This document shows, one piece after another, positions 25,825 through 33,700 of a stretch of 64,000 nucleotides of DNA. Source of the DNA: QQVM01 sp964544885. Lineage in GTDB: Bacteria > Bacteroidota > Bacteroidia > AKYH767-A > 2013-40CM-41-45. Where the stretch lies: the NCBI GenBank assembly GCA_964544885.1, contig CAZJDX010000004.1, positions 62,001 through 126,000 on the forward strand, in the 5' to 3' direction. The notes beneath the pieces are model-generated. The model was not told the origin of the DNA. It made no database searches and worked only from the letters and a program-made list of their open reading frames with translations. Positions within the stretch are counted from its first letter, which is position 1. Each line of letters opens with the position of its first letter. Made by a program: the position numbers and the translations under genes.

Positions 25825-26973
25825 ATGTCTTTGAATCAGGTCTATATAATAAGAACAGCTCATTACCTGCCGAATAAACCGGTATCAAATGAGGAAATGG
25901 AGGAATACCTCGGACTGATCCATGGTAAACCTTCACGTTCAAGACGCATTGTTCTCCGTAATAACGGAATCAAGCGCAGGTTTTATGCATTAAACCGGAA
26001 GGGTCAGGGGACACATACGAATTCACAAATGGCTGCACTTGCCGTAGAGGGTTTGTTCAACAAGGGGCCGGCCGTTCCTGCCGACTTACAGCTTATTGCC
26101 TGTGGAACTTCCACTCCTGATCAGTTTCTGCCTTCTCACGCATCCATGGTACATGGCTGGTTAGAGGCTTCCGCCAATGCAGAAGTCGTCTCGCCTTCGG
26201 GTGCATGCTGCTCGGGTATGCATGCACTGAAGTATGCATACATGGCGATCCGTTGCGGTGAAGTGAGTACTGCCGCAACGACAGGTTCCGAGAGAGCTTC
26301 CAGGATTCTTCGTTCCGACGTGTTCAGTATTGAGGAACAAAACTCGGAGTTGATAGAGGCGGATCCGGTAACAGCCTTTGAAAAAGATTTTTTACGCTGG
26401 ATGTTATCTGACGGGGCAGGTGCTTTTCTTCTTTCAGACAAACCCAATGATGAAGGTATAAGTCTGAAGATCGACTGGATCGAAGGGGTATCCTTTGCAA
26501 ATGAAGTTGAAACCTGCATGTACATGGCAGGCGACAAGATGGAGGATGGTTCACTTAAAAGTTATATGGATTATTCTCCTGCAGAGATTATGGCCGAAGC
26601 CATCCTCAGCATGAAGCAGGACGTAAAACTGCTCAGCAAGCATATTGTTTCACTGGGTTTTGACAAATTGAAACTGATTCTTGACAAGAGAAATGTCAGG
26701 GCGGATGAGATTTCTTATTTCCTTCCGCATATGTCCAGTGAGTTTTTCCGGAGCAAAATTCTGGAGAATATGGAAAAGAATGATCTGATCATTCCGCAGG
26801 AACGCTGGTTCAGTAATCTTAGTCAGGTTGGAAATGTCGGCGCGGGTTCGATCTACCTTATGGTTGATGAACTTTTTAACAGCGGAAAGCTCAGGCACGG
26901 AGATAAATTGCTTTTGGCCGTTCCTGAAAGCGCCCGATTCTCCTATGTATTCGCATTATTAAGTGTGTGTTGA
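25825..26973 (+). CDS. darB: Beta-ketoacyl-ACP synthase III, DarB-like
   Basis: 382 residues starting directly after the darA stop. The thiolase-fold signature is present, with the active cysteine in SGACCSGMHALKYAYMAI and KAS III-like SRIVLRNNGIKRRFYAL in the N-terminal part. This is the pattern of DarB proteins, which join a beta-ketoacyl unit with a second acyl unit to form the cyclohexanedione precursor of dialkylresorcinols. The C-terminal part carries FLPHMSS (histidine) and SNLSQVGNVGAGS (asparagine), completing the Cys-His-Asn triad. With DarA it makes the alkylresorcinol half of a flexirubin-type pigment or a free dialkylresorcinol. Confidence 0.88.
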   Translation: MSLNQVYIIRTAHYLPNKPVSNEEMEEYLGLIHGKPSRSRRIVLRNNGIKRRFYALNRKGQGTHTNSQMAALAVEGLFNKGPAVPADLQLIACGTSTPDQFLPSHASMVHGWLEASANAEVVSPSGACCSGMHALKYAYMAIRCGEVSTAATTGSERASRILRSDVFSIEEQNSELIEADPVTAFEKDFLRWMLSDGAGAFLLSDKPNDEGISLKIDWIEGVSFANEVETCMYMAGDKMEDGSLKSYMDYSPAEIMAEAILSMKQDVKLLSKHIVSLGFDKLKLILDKRNVRADEISYFLPHMSSEFFRSKILENMEKNDLIIPQERWFSNLSQVGNVGAGSIYLMVDELFNSGKLRHGDKLLLAVPESARFSYVFALLSVC

Positions 26974-26974
26974 A

Positions 26975-27388
26975 ATGCAAAAGAAGGAAGTACCTCAGGA
27001 TCCCAGCAAGCTTCAGAATTTTACCAGAGAAGTCTGCTATGCTGTGGATGAGAACGGAAATTATACTACAACCCTCAGTACAGGCTGGGAAGTAAAATCC
27101 ACCGCCCTCGGAGTGGCATGGGAAGATATACAGGCAAGGGTAGAAAAGGCCAGAAAGGAAGTGTTGGACGGAAAGGCGAGTCCGGTTTTGTTTTTCATGG
27201 AACTAAGGCTCATGGATATTGGTATTGTGTCCGCCTATACGGGTTTCTGGAAATGGACCATCAGAAGGCATATGCGTCCCTCTGTTTTTGCCCGTCTTTC
27301 GGAATCCAGGCTTCACAGGTATGCGCAAGCATTTGATGTTACACTGGATGAATTAAAAACAATGCAGGTTGATGAAAATAGAGTTTGA
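26975..27388 (+). CDS. Uncharacterised protein between darB and the BtrH-like gene
   Basis: 137 residues from the ATG at 26975, one base after the darB stop. It overlaps the next gene by 17 nt. The N-terminal half has a strand-rich stretch (VCYAVDENGNYTTTLSTGWEVKS) followed by a charged helix (DIQARVEKARKEVLDGK). The C-terminal end (RLSESRLHRYAQAFDVTLDELKTMQ) resembles the end of a helix-turn-helix of the Cro/C1 type, but the domain as a whole is not recognised. Its fixed place inside a tightly coupled operon suggests a pathway role. Function unknown. Confidence 0.72.
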   Translation: MQKKEVPQDPSKLQNFTREVCYAVDENGNYTTTLSTGWEVKSTALGVAWEDIQARVEKARKEVLDGKASPVLFFMELRLMDIGIVSAYTGFWKWTIRRHMRPSVFARLSESRLHRYAQAFDVTLDELKTMQVDENRV

Positions 27389-28385
27389 GCACATTCAATC
27401 CGCGCATTGTGAAAATGGAGTAACGAAGAATCTGTTACGCTTTAACGGAGTTTCCCAGATCACAGAGCCTCTTGCATTCGGAATTGGTTCCGGCTTGTTC
27501 TTTATTTACATCCCATTACTCAAGATCAATAATGGACCTGCTTTTGCATTCCGTACCATGCCCGGAAATATTTTCCGAAGGACCTGCCGTTCACTGGGCA
27601 TTCCTGTTGTAAGGAAAACTTTCGGCTCAAGGGAAAACGCACGGAAATTTCTTGAGGAACGTCTGAAAGAAGGCAGGCCTGTTGGTTGTCAGGTTGGCGT
27701 GTATTATCTATCCTATTTTCCAAAAGAATACCGTTTTCATTTTAATGCGCATAACCTTGTTGTGTTCGGAAAGGAGAACGATGACTATCTTATCAGTGAT
27801 CCGGTGATGGAATCAACAACCCGCTTGAGCAGTTATGAACTGGAAAGGGTTCGTTTTGCCAAAGGAGCGCTGGCGCCTCGCGGTCAATTGTATTATCCGG
27901 CGGGGAATGCCAGTGTCAGTTCTGAACAGATCAGAAAGGGTATCATCAGGGGTGTTAAAAGAAATGTACGTGATATGCTTTACATTCCTGGAAATTTCGC
28001 CGGAGTCAACGGGATACGCTATACGGGAAAAAAGATAACTCGATGGCGTGATAAACTTGGCTCTCAGAAAGCGGGCATTTATCTGGCTCAACTGGTGCGT
28101 ATGCAGGAAGAGATAGGGACCGGAGGTGGGGGATTCAGGTTCATCTATGCAGCATTTCTGCAGGAGGCATTCTCCTACCTTCCGGAAGAAAAACTCATTT
28201 CCATCTCCGAACAATTTACCCGTTCCGGTGATCTGTGGAGGTCCGCCGCGGTACAGGCTGCGGGAATCTACAAAGGTCGTCTTTCATCACAGCAGGACTT
28301 TAACGACATGGGTGAGTTTCTTTACCAGATCGCGGACATAGAAAAACAAGCCTTCACCGCTTTGTCCAAAATAAAATGGCAGTAA
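27372..28385 (+). CDS. BtrH-like acyltransferase/peptidase-fold protein
   Basis: 337 residues from the ATG at 27372 (a TTG lies just upstream). The N-terminal 140 residues match the BtrH_N pattern: SAHCENGVTKNLLRF with C13 as probable nucleophile, FGIGSGLFFIY, and a histidine followed by an aspartate in FNAHNLVVFG and YLISDP, giving a papain-like Cys-His-Asp arrangement. In butirosin synthesis BtrH moves an acyl group from a carrier protein to an amine. Here the gene is coupled to an ABC exporter and an acyl carrier protein, so transfer of a polyketide acyl chain from the ACP to the resorcinol hydroxyl (the flexirubin ester bond) is an attractive but unproven role. Confidence 0.78.
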   Translation: MKIEFEHIQSAHCENGVTKNLLRFNGVSQITEPLAFGIGSGLFFIYIPLLKINNGPAFAFRTMPGNIFRRTCRSLGIPVVRKTFGSRENARKFLEERLKEGRPVGCQVGVYYLSYFPKEYRFHFNAHNLVVFGKENDDYLISDPVMESTTRLSSYELERVRFAKGALAPRGQLYYPAGNASVSSEQIRKGIIRGVKRNVRDMLYIPGNFAGVNGIRYTGKKITRWRDKLGSQKAGIYLAQLVRMQEEIGTGGGGFRFIYAAFLQEAFSYLPEEKLISISEQFTRSGDLWRSAAVQAAGIYKGRLSSQQDFNDMGEFLYQIADIEKQAFTALSKIKWQ

Positions 28386-29131
28386 TCACTGAATCTGCCT
28401 TAAGGGTTGACCGTCTCAGTTTTCAATACCGGGGTCAGTCAACAACCTGCCTCGATATTCAAACCCTTGAAGTGAAAGCGGGCGAGCGCTTTGGTTTGCT
28501 GGGCCCCAATGGTGCAGGCAAGTCAACTTTTATGCATCTGTTATGTGGTATCCTACAGCCCTTATCCGGAAAAATAGAACTCTTTGGTCAACCGGTTCGG
28601 AAAGGAAGGCACGACTACAGAAAATTGTTTGGTTTTGTACCCCAGGATTTTTCGTTTTATCCTGAATTGAGCGCGATCGAGAATCTTGAATTTTACGGAG
28701 CATGGTATGGTATGGACAAGGCCGCTATCAGATCAGGAATCGCTGAAGTACTTGAGGTGATGGGATTGTCAAAGACGGGTAACAAGCCTGTCAGGAACTT
28801 TTCAGGAGGAATGAAACGGCGTGTAAACCTTGCTATTGGCGTTTTGCACAAACCTGAACTTCTTTTTCTGGATGAGCCAACGGTTGGTGTTGATGTCCAG
28901 TCTGGAAAGGCGATTATTGATTATATCAAGGAGCTGAACAGAAAAGGAACAACACTTTTTTATACATCTCATCAGATGAAAGAGGCACAGGACTTATGTG
29001 AACGTATCGCTTTGATTGATGAAGGCAAGATACTTGCCTGTGGCAGTATAGAGAAGCTGTTGAATGATTTTGATGAGGAGAATCTCGAAAATATTTTTCT
29101 GAAACTCACCGGAAAGGAATTCAGAGACTGA
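28376..29131 (+). CDS. ABC transporter ATP-binding protein (exporter)
   Basis: 251 residues with Walker A GPNGAGKST, signature FSGGMKRRVNL, Walker B LLFLDEPTVGVD and a switch histidine in YTSHQMKEAQ. Of the CcmA/NatA type that powers ABC-2 exporters. It overlaps the BtrH-like gene by 10 nt and the permease by one base (TGATG). Its place suggests that it energises movement of the pigment or its precursor out of the cytoplasm toward the outer membrane, where flexirubins are located. Confidence 0.92.
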   Translation: MAVITESALRVDRLSFQYRGQSTTCLDIQTLEVKAGERFGLLGPNGAGKSTFMHLLCGILQPLSGKIELFGQPVRKGRHDYRKLFGFVPQDFSFYPELSAIENLEFYGAWYGMDKAAIRSGIAEVLEVMGLSKTGNKPVRNFSGGMKRRVNLAIGVLHKPELLFLDEPTVGVDVQSGKAIIDYIKELNRKGTTLFYTSHQMKEAQDLCERIALIDEGKILACGSIEKLLNDFDEENLENIFLKLTGKEFRD

Positions 29132-30408
29132 TGAACAAGCTGATCGCTACCATACGCAAAGATCTGCTTATCCTATGGCGCGACAGGGTAGGCTTAGCCT
29201 TTATTCTCTTCATGCCCGTATTGCTGGTGATCATTATTACAAGCCTTCAGAACAGCACTTTTGAAATGGTGAACTCGAATAAAGTGAAGATTCTGTTGTG
29301 TAATGAAGACAAGGGAAAATCATCAGAGCAATTCATCGAGGCGCTCTCCAGACTGGGGATGTTCGATCTTTTGCTTACAGATGATGTTCCGGAAGGATGG
29401 GAACTTGCACAGAGGATGCATGAAATGGAAGCGCTGCTGGCCATACGTATTCCTGATGATTTCAGTGCTGTTCTGTTGATGAATGCGCAGATAAAGAGTG
29501 AAAAGGCTTTCAATATGACCGGCATCACAAATGATTCCTCTCATCAGCTATCAGTTCCCGATTCACTTCTCCTGTATTACCACCCTGTGCTCCAAAGCAA
29601 TTACAGGATCAATATTCTCAACGGACTTAGGAGCGCTTTACAGATGGTGGAGACAAGACAAATTCTGGAACTGGTACATCATTCTGTAACTGAGGAAAAC
29701 ACCGGATTTACAATGGATGAGAAACTGTTTCAGCCTGGAATTGATATCGCGGAACTACCGGTTTCCCGGGATTTGGGCAGAACCATACCTAATGCCACCC
29801 AGCATAACATACCGGCCTGGACAATCTTCGCCATGTTCTTTATTGTTATTTCACTCGCAGGAAATATGGTGAAGGAAAAACTCAGTGGTAGTCATCTCAG
29901 ACTCAAAACCCTCCCGACCAATTATTGGATAAGCCTGTTTTCCAGATTGATTGTTTTTACCGGAGTGTGCATGCTGCAGGTGCTTGTTATTTTTTCCATA
30001 GGTGTTTTCCTCTTTCCTCTGATCGGACTCCCTCAGCTGAACATACCAGCTGATCTTTCCGGTCTCATATTGGTTTCGCTTATCACTGCATTATGCGCCG
30101 TAAGTTATGCCATCTGCATCGGAGTGTATGCAGGCACACAGGAACAGGCAAATGGATTTGGTGCTGTATCCATTGTGATCCTGGCAGCGCTGGGCGGAAT
30201 ACTCGTTCCTTCTTTTGCCATGTCTGATTCATTCAGACATTTTCTTCGCTTTTCTCCCATGCACTGGAGTCTGGAATCATATTACGGCTTATTCCTCGAA
30301 GGAGGAAAATTAAAGGATTTATGGGGAAACCTCGTACCTTTGCTCCTGATCATCCTTATCTTGCAAGTACTTGCTTTTGCAGGTTTAAGAAGACAAAAAT
30401 TAATTTGA
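29131..30408 (+). CDS. ABC-2 type transporter permease
   Basis: 425 residues. One membrane helix near the N-terminus (VGLAFILFMPVLLVIIITSL), a large extracytoplasmic domain of about 190 residues, then five or six helices (about 240-420), which is the ABC2_membrane_3 layout. FAMSDSFRHFLRFSPMHWSLESYY near the end is typical of the family. It forms the exporter with the preceding ATPase; the start shares a base with the ATPase stop. The substrate is inferred from context to be the dialkylresorcinol or polyene product. Confidence 0.9.
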   Translation: MNKLIATIRKDLLILWRDRVGLAFILFMPVLLVIIITSLQNSTFEMVNSNKVKILLCNEDKGKSSEQFIEALSRLGMFDLLLTDDVPEGWELAQRMHEMEALLAIRIPDDFSAVLLMNAQIKSEKAFNMTGITNDSSHQLSVPDSLLLYYHPVLQSNYRINILNGLRSALQMVETRQILELVHHSVTEENTGFTMDEKLFQPGIDIAELPVSRDLGRTIPNATQHNIPAWTIFAMFFIVISLAGNMVKEKLSGSHLRLKTLPTNYWISLFSRLIVFTGVCMLQVLVIFSIGVFLFPLIGLPQLNIPADLSGLILVSLITALCAVSYAICIGVYAGTQEQANGFGAVSIVILAALGGILVPSFAMSDSFRHFLRFSPMHWSLESYYGLFLEGGKLKDLWGNLVPLLLIILILQVLAFAGLRRQKLI

Positions 30409-30417
30409 ATCTTTATT

Positions 30418-30681
30418 ATGGAAAGAGAAGCGCTAAAGGCTGAGTTGAAGGCAAACATTGTGAAATTTTTGAATCTTATCAATGTTAACCCTGCAGATAT
30501 CAAAGATGATGAACCGCTGTTTGGCGAGGGACTGGGCCTCGATTCCATTGATGCTATCGAATTAATCGTTCTGCTCGACAGGGTTTATGGAATTAAGATT
30601 ACCGATCCCAAAGAAGGCCGCAAGATTTTTATTGATATCAATACGATGGTGGACTATGTTGAGAAACACCGTACAAAGTAA
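30418..30681 (+). CDS. Acyl carrier protein
   Basis: 87 residues, acidic and helical, with the phosphopantetheine site at S43 in LGLDSIDAIELIVLLD. The DSI rather than DSL form and the closing KHRTK distinguish it from housekeeping AcpP. It should carry the growing chain for the two ketosynthase-like proteins encoded next to it; the downstream ketosynthase start lies within its coding sequence. A phosphopantetheinyl transferase is needed but not present in the window. Confidence 0.92.
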   Translation: MEREALKAELKANIVKFLNLINVNPADIKDDEPLFGEGLGLDSIDAIELIVLLDRVYGIKITDPKEGRKIFIDINTMVDYVEKHRTK

Positions 30682-31876
30682 TTTTCCTGGTGTCAGAATA
30701 GTAGTTAGCGGAATGGGAGTAATCAGCTCTCTGGGAAATTCTCTTGAAGAGAACCGGTCGGCTTTGCAACAGGGAAGCAGCGGAATAGGAAAGCTTGAAT
30801 TATTTCAGACCAGATACAGCGGCCTGATTCCGGCAGCAGAAATAAAATACAGCAACGGAGAGCTGAAGGAGAAACTTTTACTTAGAGGAAGTGGCATCAC
30901 CAGGACCAGCTTGCTCGCACTTCATGCCTGTAAGGAAGCCATTGCCGGCGCCCGACTGAGTGAAAAAACCCTGAGTCAAAGCAGGACTGCATTAATCGGT
31001 GCCAATACGGTTGGTGGTATGTGTCTCACGGATGAATTGTATCATGATGCCAACAGTCGTGACAGAGGTTCTGAATACCTGAGTTCCTATGATGCGGGTT
31101 CTGTCACTCTGTTTCTCCGTGAGTATTTTGGAATCAACGGCATATGCAATACCATCAATACGGCATGCTCATCATCGGCAAATGCCATTATGTATGGAGC
31201 AAGATTGATCAAAAACGGACTGGCCGATCGGGTGATCGCCGGAGGTGTGGACAGTCTGGCAAAGTTTACAGTCAATGGTTTCAATGCCTTGCATATACTT
31301 TCTCCTGAGCCATGCAAACCATTCGATCGTGACCGGAAGGGATTGAATTTGGGAGAAGGAGCCGCTTTCCTGGTCCTTGAACGTGAGGGTTTATCAGAAT
31401 CTTTAGAACCCCTGGCTGAACTCAGCGGATATTCCAATACCAACGACGCATTTCATCCTTCTTCTTTGTCTGATCAGGGAGATGGACCTTCGCTTGCCAT
31501 GAAGGCGGCATTGGATTCAGCCGGCCTTTTACCCGAGGATATTGACTATATCAATGTTCACGGTACTGCCACGGAGAATAATGATATCGTTGAAAGCAGG
31601 GCCATGCTGAGCGTGTTTGGCAAGGTACCACTGTTCTCGTCTACAAAGTCGAACACGGGACATACACTTGGAGCAGCCGGCGCCATTGAAGCCGCGTATG
31701 CCATTCTCAGCCTGAAGAATGGGGAGTTGTATCCTCACCTGCGCTTCGGACTTCCATTGGAAGAGACGGGATTGATTCCGGTGACAACCTATGTGAAGAA
31801 AGAATTGAAGCATGTGATGTCGAATTCTTTTGGTTTCGGAGGAAACTGTTCATCTCTCATTTTTTCCCGGTACTGA
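30656..31876 (+). CDS. Beta-ketoacyl-ACP synthase (KS alpha-like)
   Basis: 406 residues from the ATG at 30656, overlapping the ACP gene by 26 nt; the open frame extends upstream but without family sequence. Conserved elements are VVSGMGVISSLGNS, the nucleophile C171 in NTACSSSANAI, H302 in NVHGTATENND and H336 in SNTGHTLGAAGA, a complete Cys-His-His triad of the KAS I/II family. It should extend acyl-ACP chains with the adjacent carrier protein. With the inactive partner that follows it resembles the KS/chain-length-factor pairs of aryl polyene and flexirubin pathways. Confidence 0.9.
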   Translation: MLRNTVQSNFPGVRIVVSGMGVISSLGNSLEENRSALQQGSSGIGKLELFQTRYSGLIPAAEIKYSNGELKEKLLLRGSGITRTSLLALHACKEAIAGARLSEKTLSQSRTALIGANTVGGMCLTDELYHDANSRDRGSEYLSSYDAGSVTLFLREYFGINGICNTINTACSSSANAIMYGARLIKNGLADRVIAGGVDSLAKFTVNGFNALHILSPEPCKPFDRDRKGLNLGEGAAFLVLEREGLSESLEPLAELSGYSNTNDAFHPSSLSDQGDGPSLAMKAALDSAGLLPEDIDYINVHGTATENNDIVESRAMLSVFGKVPLFSSTKSNTGHTLGAAGAIEAAYAILSLKNGELYPHLRFGLPLEETGLIPVTTYVKKELKHVMSNSFGFGGNCSSLIFSRY

Positions 31877-31879
31877 TCC

Positions 31880-32923
31880 ATGCTGTTCATTCATAACATA
31901 TCCTGCATCTCACCTCAGAAAACATTTGGTGAAATAGATTTGATGACGCTCATACCTTCGACGGAGAACATCTTGCATGCCATAGAGCCTTTATATCATG
32001 ATATTCCTGCCGGGCTGCTTCGCAGAATGGGTAAAGCGGTAAGATTAGGTGTTGGAGCCGCTTTGCCGCTTATTAAGGAAATGAAATCACTTGACGGGAT
32101 TATTATCGGAACAGCCAACGGAGGCATGGAAGATTGTATCAGGTTCCTTAATCAGATCATTGAGTATGATGAAGGTACTCTAACACCGACAAATTTTGTC
32201 CAAAGTACTTCCAATGCCATCGCTTCACAGATCGCATTCCTGAAAAAGAACAAGGGTTATAATATCACACATGTGCATCGTGGATTATCATTCGAGAATG
32301 CGCTCCTTGACGCGATGATGAAAGCGCAGGAGACTCCGGAAAAAACCTTTCTGCTTGGTGGTCTTGATGAGATTTCGGATTATAACTACACAATCGACCG
32401 GCTGGCCGGAAGTTTTAAGAAGGAGGAGACCCCCAATCATGAACTTTATGGCAGAAAAACGGAAGGCACCATAGCGGGTGAGGGGGTCGCCATGTTCATT
32501 GTAAATGGCATACCTGATAAAGCTCTTGCCTCAGTGAAAGCGCTGGAGTTTTTTCACCTGGCGGATAGTAAAACACTTGAAAGGTATTTCCGTGATTTCC
32601 TCGAGAAGAACCAGGTCAGTGTGAAAGACATAGATCTTTTTTTGAGCGCGGAAAATGGTGATTCACGGTATGATGTATTCTCTCTTGCCATCGAAGCATC
32701 CCTTGATCCGCAGACATGTGTGATTCGCTTTAAACATACCTGTGGAGAGTTCCCCTCTGCCGCCGCGATTTCATTGTGGTATGCATGCCGCTTCATTCAT
32801 CATACCGGAATACCTCCGCATATGCTTAAGAAAGGAAAAGCCGGGAATGAGATTAAGCGGGTATTGGTCTATAATTGCTACATGGGGAAGCAGCACAGTT
32901 TTATGCTGGTTGAAAAGGAGTAG
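31880..32923 (+). CDS. Ketosynthase-like protein without active-site cysteine (chain-length-factor-like)
   Basis: 347 residues, starting 3 nt after the ketosynthase stop. It keeps the thiolase-fold outline (LDGIIIGTANGGMEDC, NFVQSTSNAIASQIA, FKHTCGEFPSAAAISLWYA). The nucleophile position, however, reads HVHRGLSFENAL with glycine (G135) where the partner has cysteine, and the first catalytic histidine is replaced (LSAENGD). Only the second histidine (FKHT) remains. Loss of catalysis with retention of the fold is what chain-length factors show in type II polyketide synthases, so it is probably the non-catalytic half of a heterodimer. Its stop is 6 nt from that of the convergent SIMPL gene, ending the operon. 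Confidence 0.85.
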   Translation: MLFIHNISCISPQKTFGEIDLMTLIPSTENILHAIEPLYHDIPAGLLRRMGKAVRLGVGAALPLIKEMKSLDGIIIGTANGGMEDCIRFLNQIIEYDEGTLTPTNFVQSTSNAIASQIAFLKKNKGYNITHVHRGLSFENALLDAMMKAQETPEKTFLLGGLDEISDYNYTIDRLAGSFKKEETPNHELYGRKTEGTIAGEGVAMFIVNGIPDKALASVKALEFFHLADSKTLERYFRDFLEKNQVSVKDIDLFLSAENGDSRYDVFSLAIEASLDPQTCVIRFKHTCGEFPSAAAISLWYACRFIHHTGIPPHMLKKGKAGNEIKRVLVYNCYMGKQHSFMLVEKE

Positions 32924-32929
32924 GTCTTG

Positions 32930-33661
32930 TCAGTCCACTCCGTATTCAAGCTTGATCGTGATATTCGCAGTCTTCTTTTTGGAACTGGTATTGAAAGAGC
33001 CTCCCCAGGAAAATTCCTCCGATGAATTCTGGGCCACTATCTGGAACACACCCATACTCGCTTTTTTAACCTCACCTAAGTTTCCTCCGGCATTTTCTGC
33101 CATTTTCAAGGCCCGCTGCTGAGCGTCTTTTGTCGCCTCTGCGATCATTTCAATCTTGAGGGCGGCAAGTTTGGTATAATAGTATTCGGGATTATCCGAG
33201 TAAAATTCTATACCGGAATTGATAAGTTCACTTACCTGTCTGGAAATAGACTCTATCTTGTCAACATCGGTTGATTCGATCTGGACATTCTGCCTGAGCC
33301 TGTATCCGTTAAAGACCGATTTCCGGTTATTCCCTTCATTGTCGAATGTATAATCAAATTCCTTATCAATCTGAACCGCCGAGAAGACATAATTGCTTTT
33401 TTCAACTCCCTTCGACTCAAGGTAGCTGCTGATCTTTTCACGGTCTTTATCCAGTTCGGCATAGGCGTCCTTCAGTAACATGTTTTTTCTGGTGAAGGAT
33501 CCGCTCCAGACGATCAGATCAGAAGTGAAATCTTTTGTTCCAAGTCCGGTAACACTGACCGAATTCGTGTGACTGTTCCTGTTGAGGAATGCATTTGAAA
33601 AGATTATGGCGGTGATGATAACGGCAGCGGCCAGGATAATCGAGTTAAAATGGTTTTTCAT
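32930..33661 (-). CDS. SIMPL domain (DUF541) protein
   Basis: 243 residues with an N-terminal hydrophobic anchor or signal (SIILAAAVIITAIIFSNAFL) and the SIMPL domain: SVTGLGTKDFTSDLIVWSGSF at the start, LKDAYAELDKDREKISSYLESKGV, and KDAQQRALKMAENAGGNLGEVKKA near residue 180-205. These periplasmic proteins are of unknown biochemical role, linked in Brucella and E. coli to oxidative stress and periplasmic homeostasis. It is the last gene of the run lnt-lpdA-hemH-dioxygenase, 39 nt after its upstream neighbour. Confidence 0.87.
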   Translation of the reverse strand: MKNHFNSIILAAAVIITAIIFSNAFLNRNSHTNSVSVTGLGTKDFTSDLIVWSGSFTRKNMLLKDAYAELDKDREKISSYLESKGVEKSNYVFSAVQIDKEFDYTFDNEGNNRKSVFNGYRLRQNVQIESTDVDKIESISRQVSELINSGIEFYSDNPEYYYTKLAALKIEMIAEATKDAQQRALKMAENAGGNLGEVKKASMGVFQIVAQNSSEEFSWGGSFNTSSKKKTANITIKLEYGVD

Positions 33662-33700
33662 TGAATTGGAATATTTTTATTTGGTGAATGTTGTCTGTAC

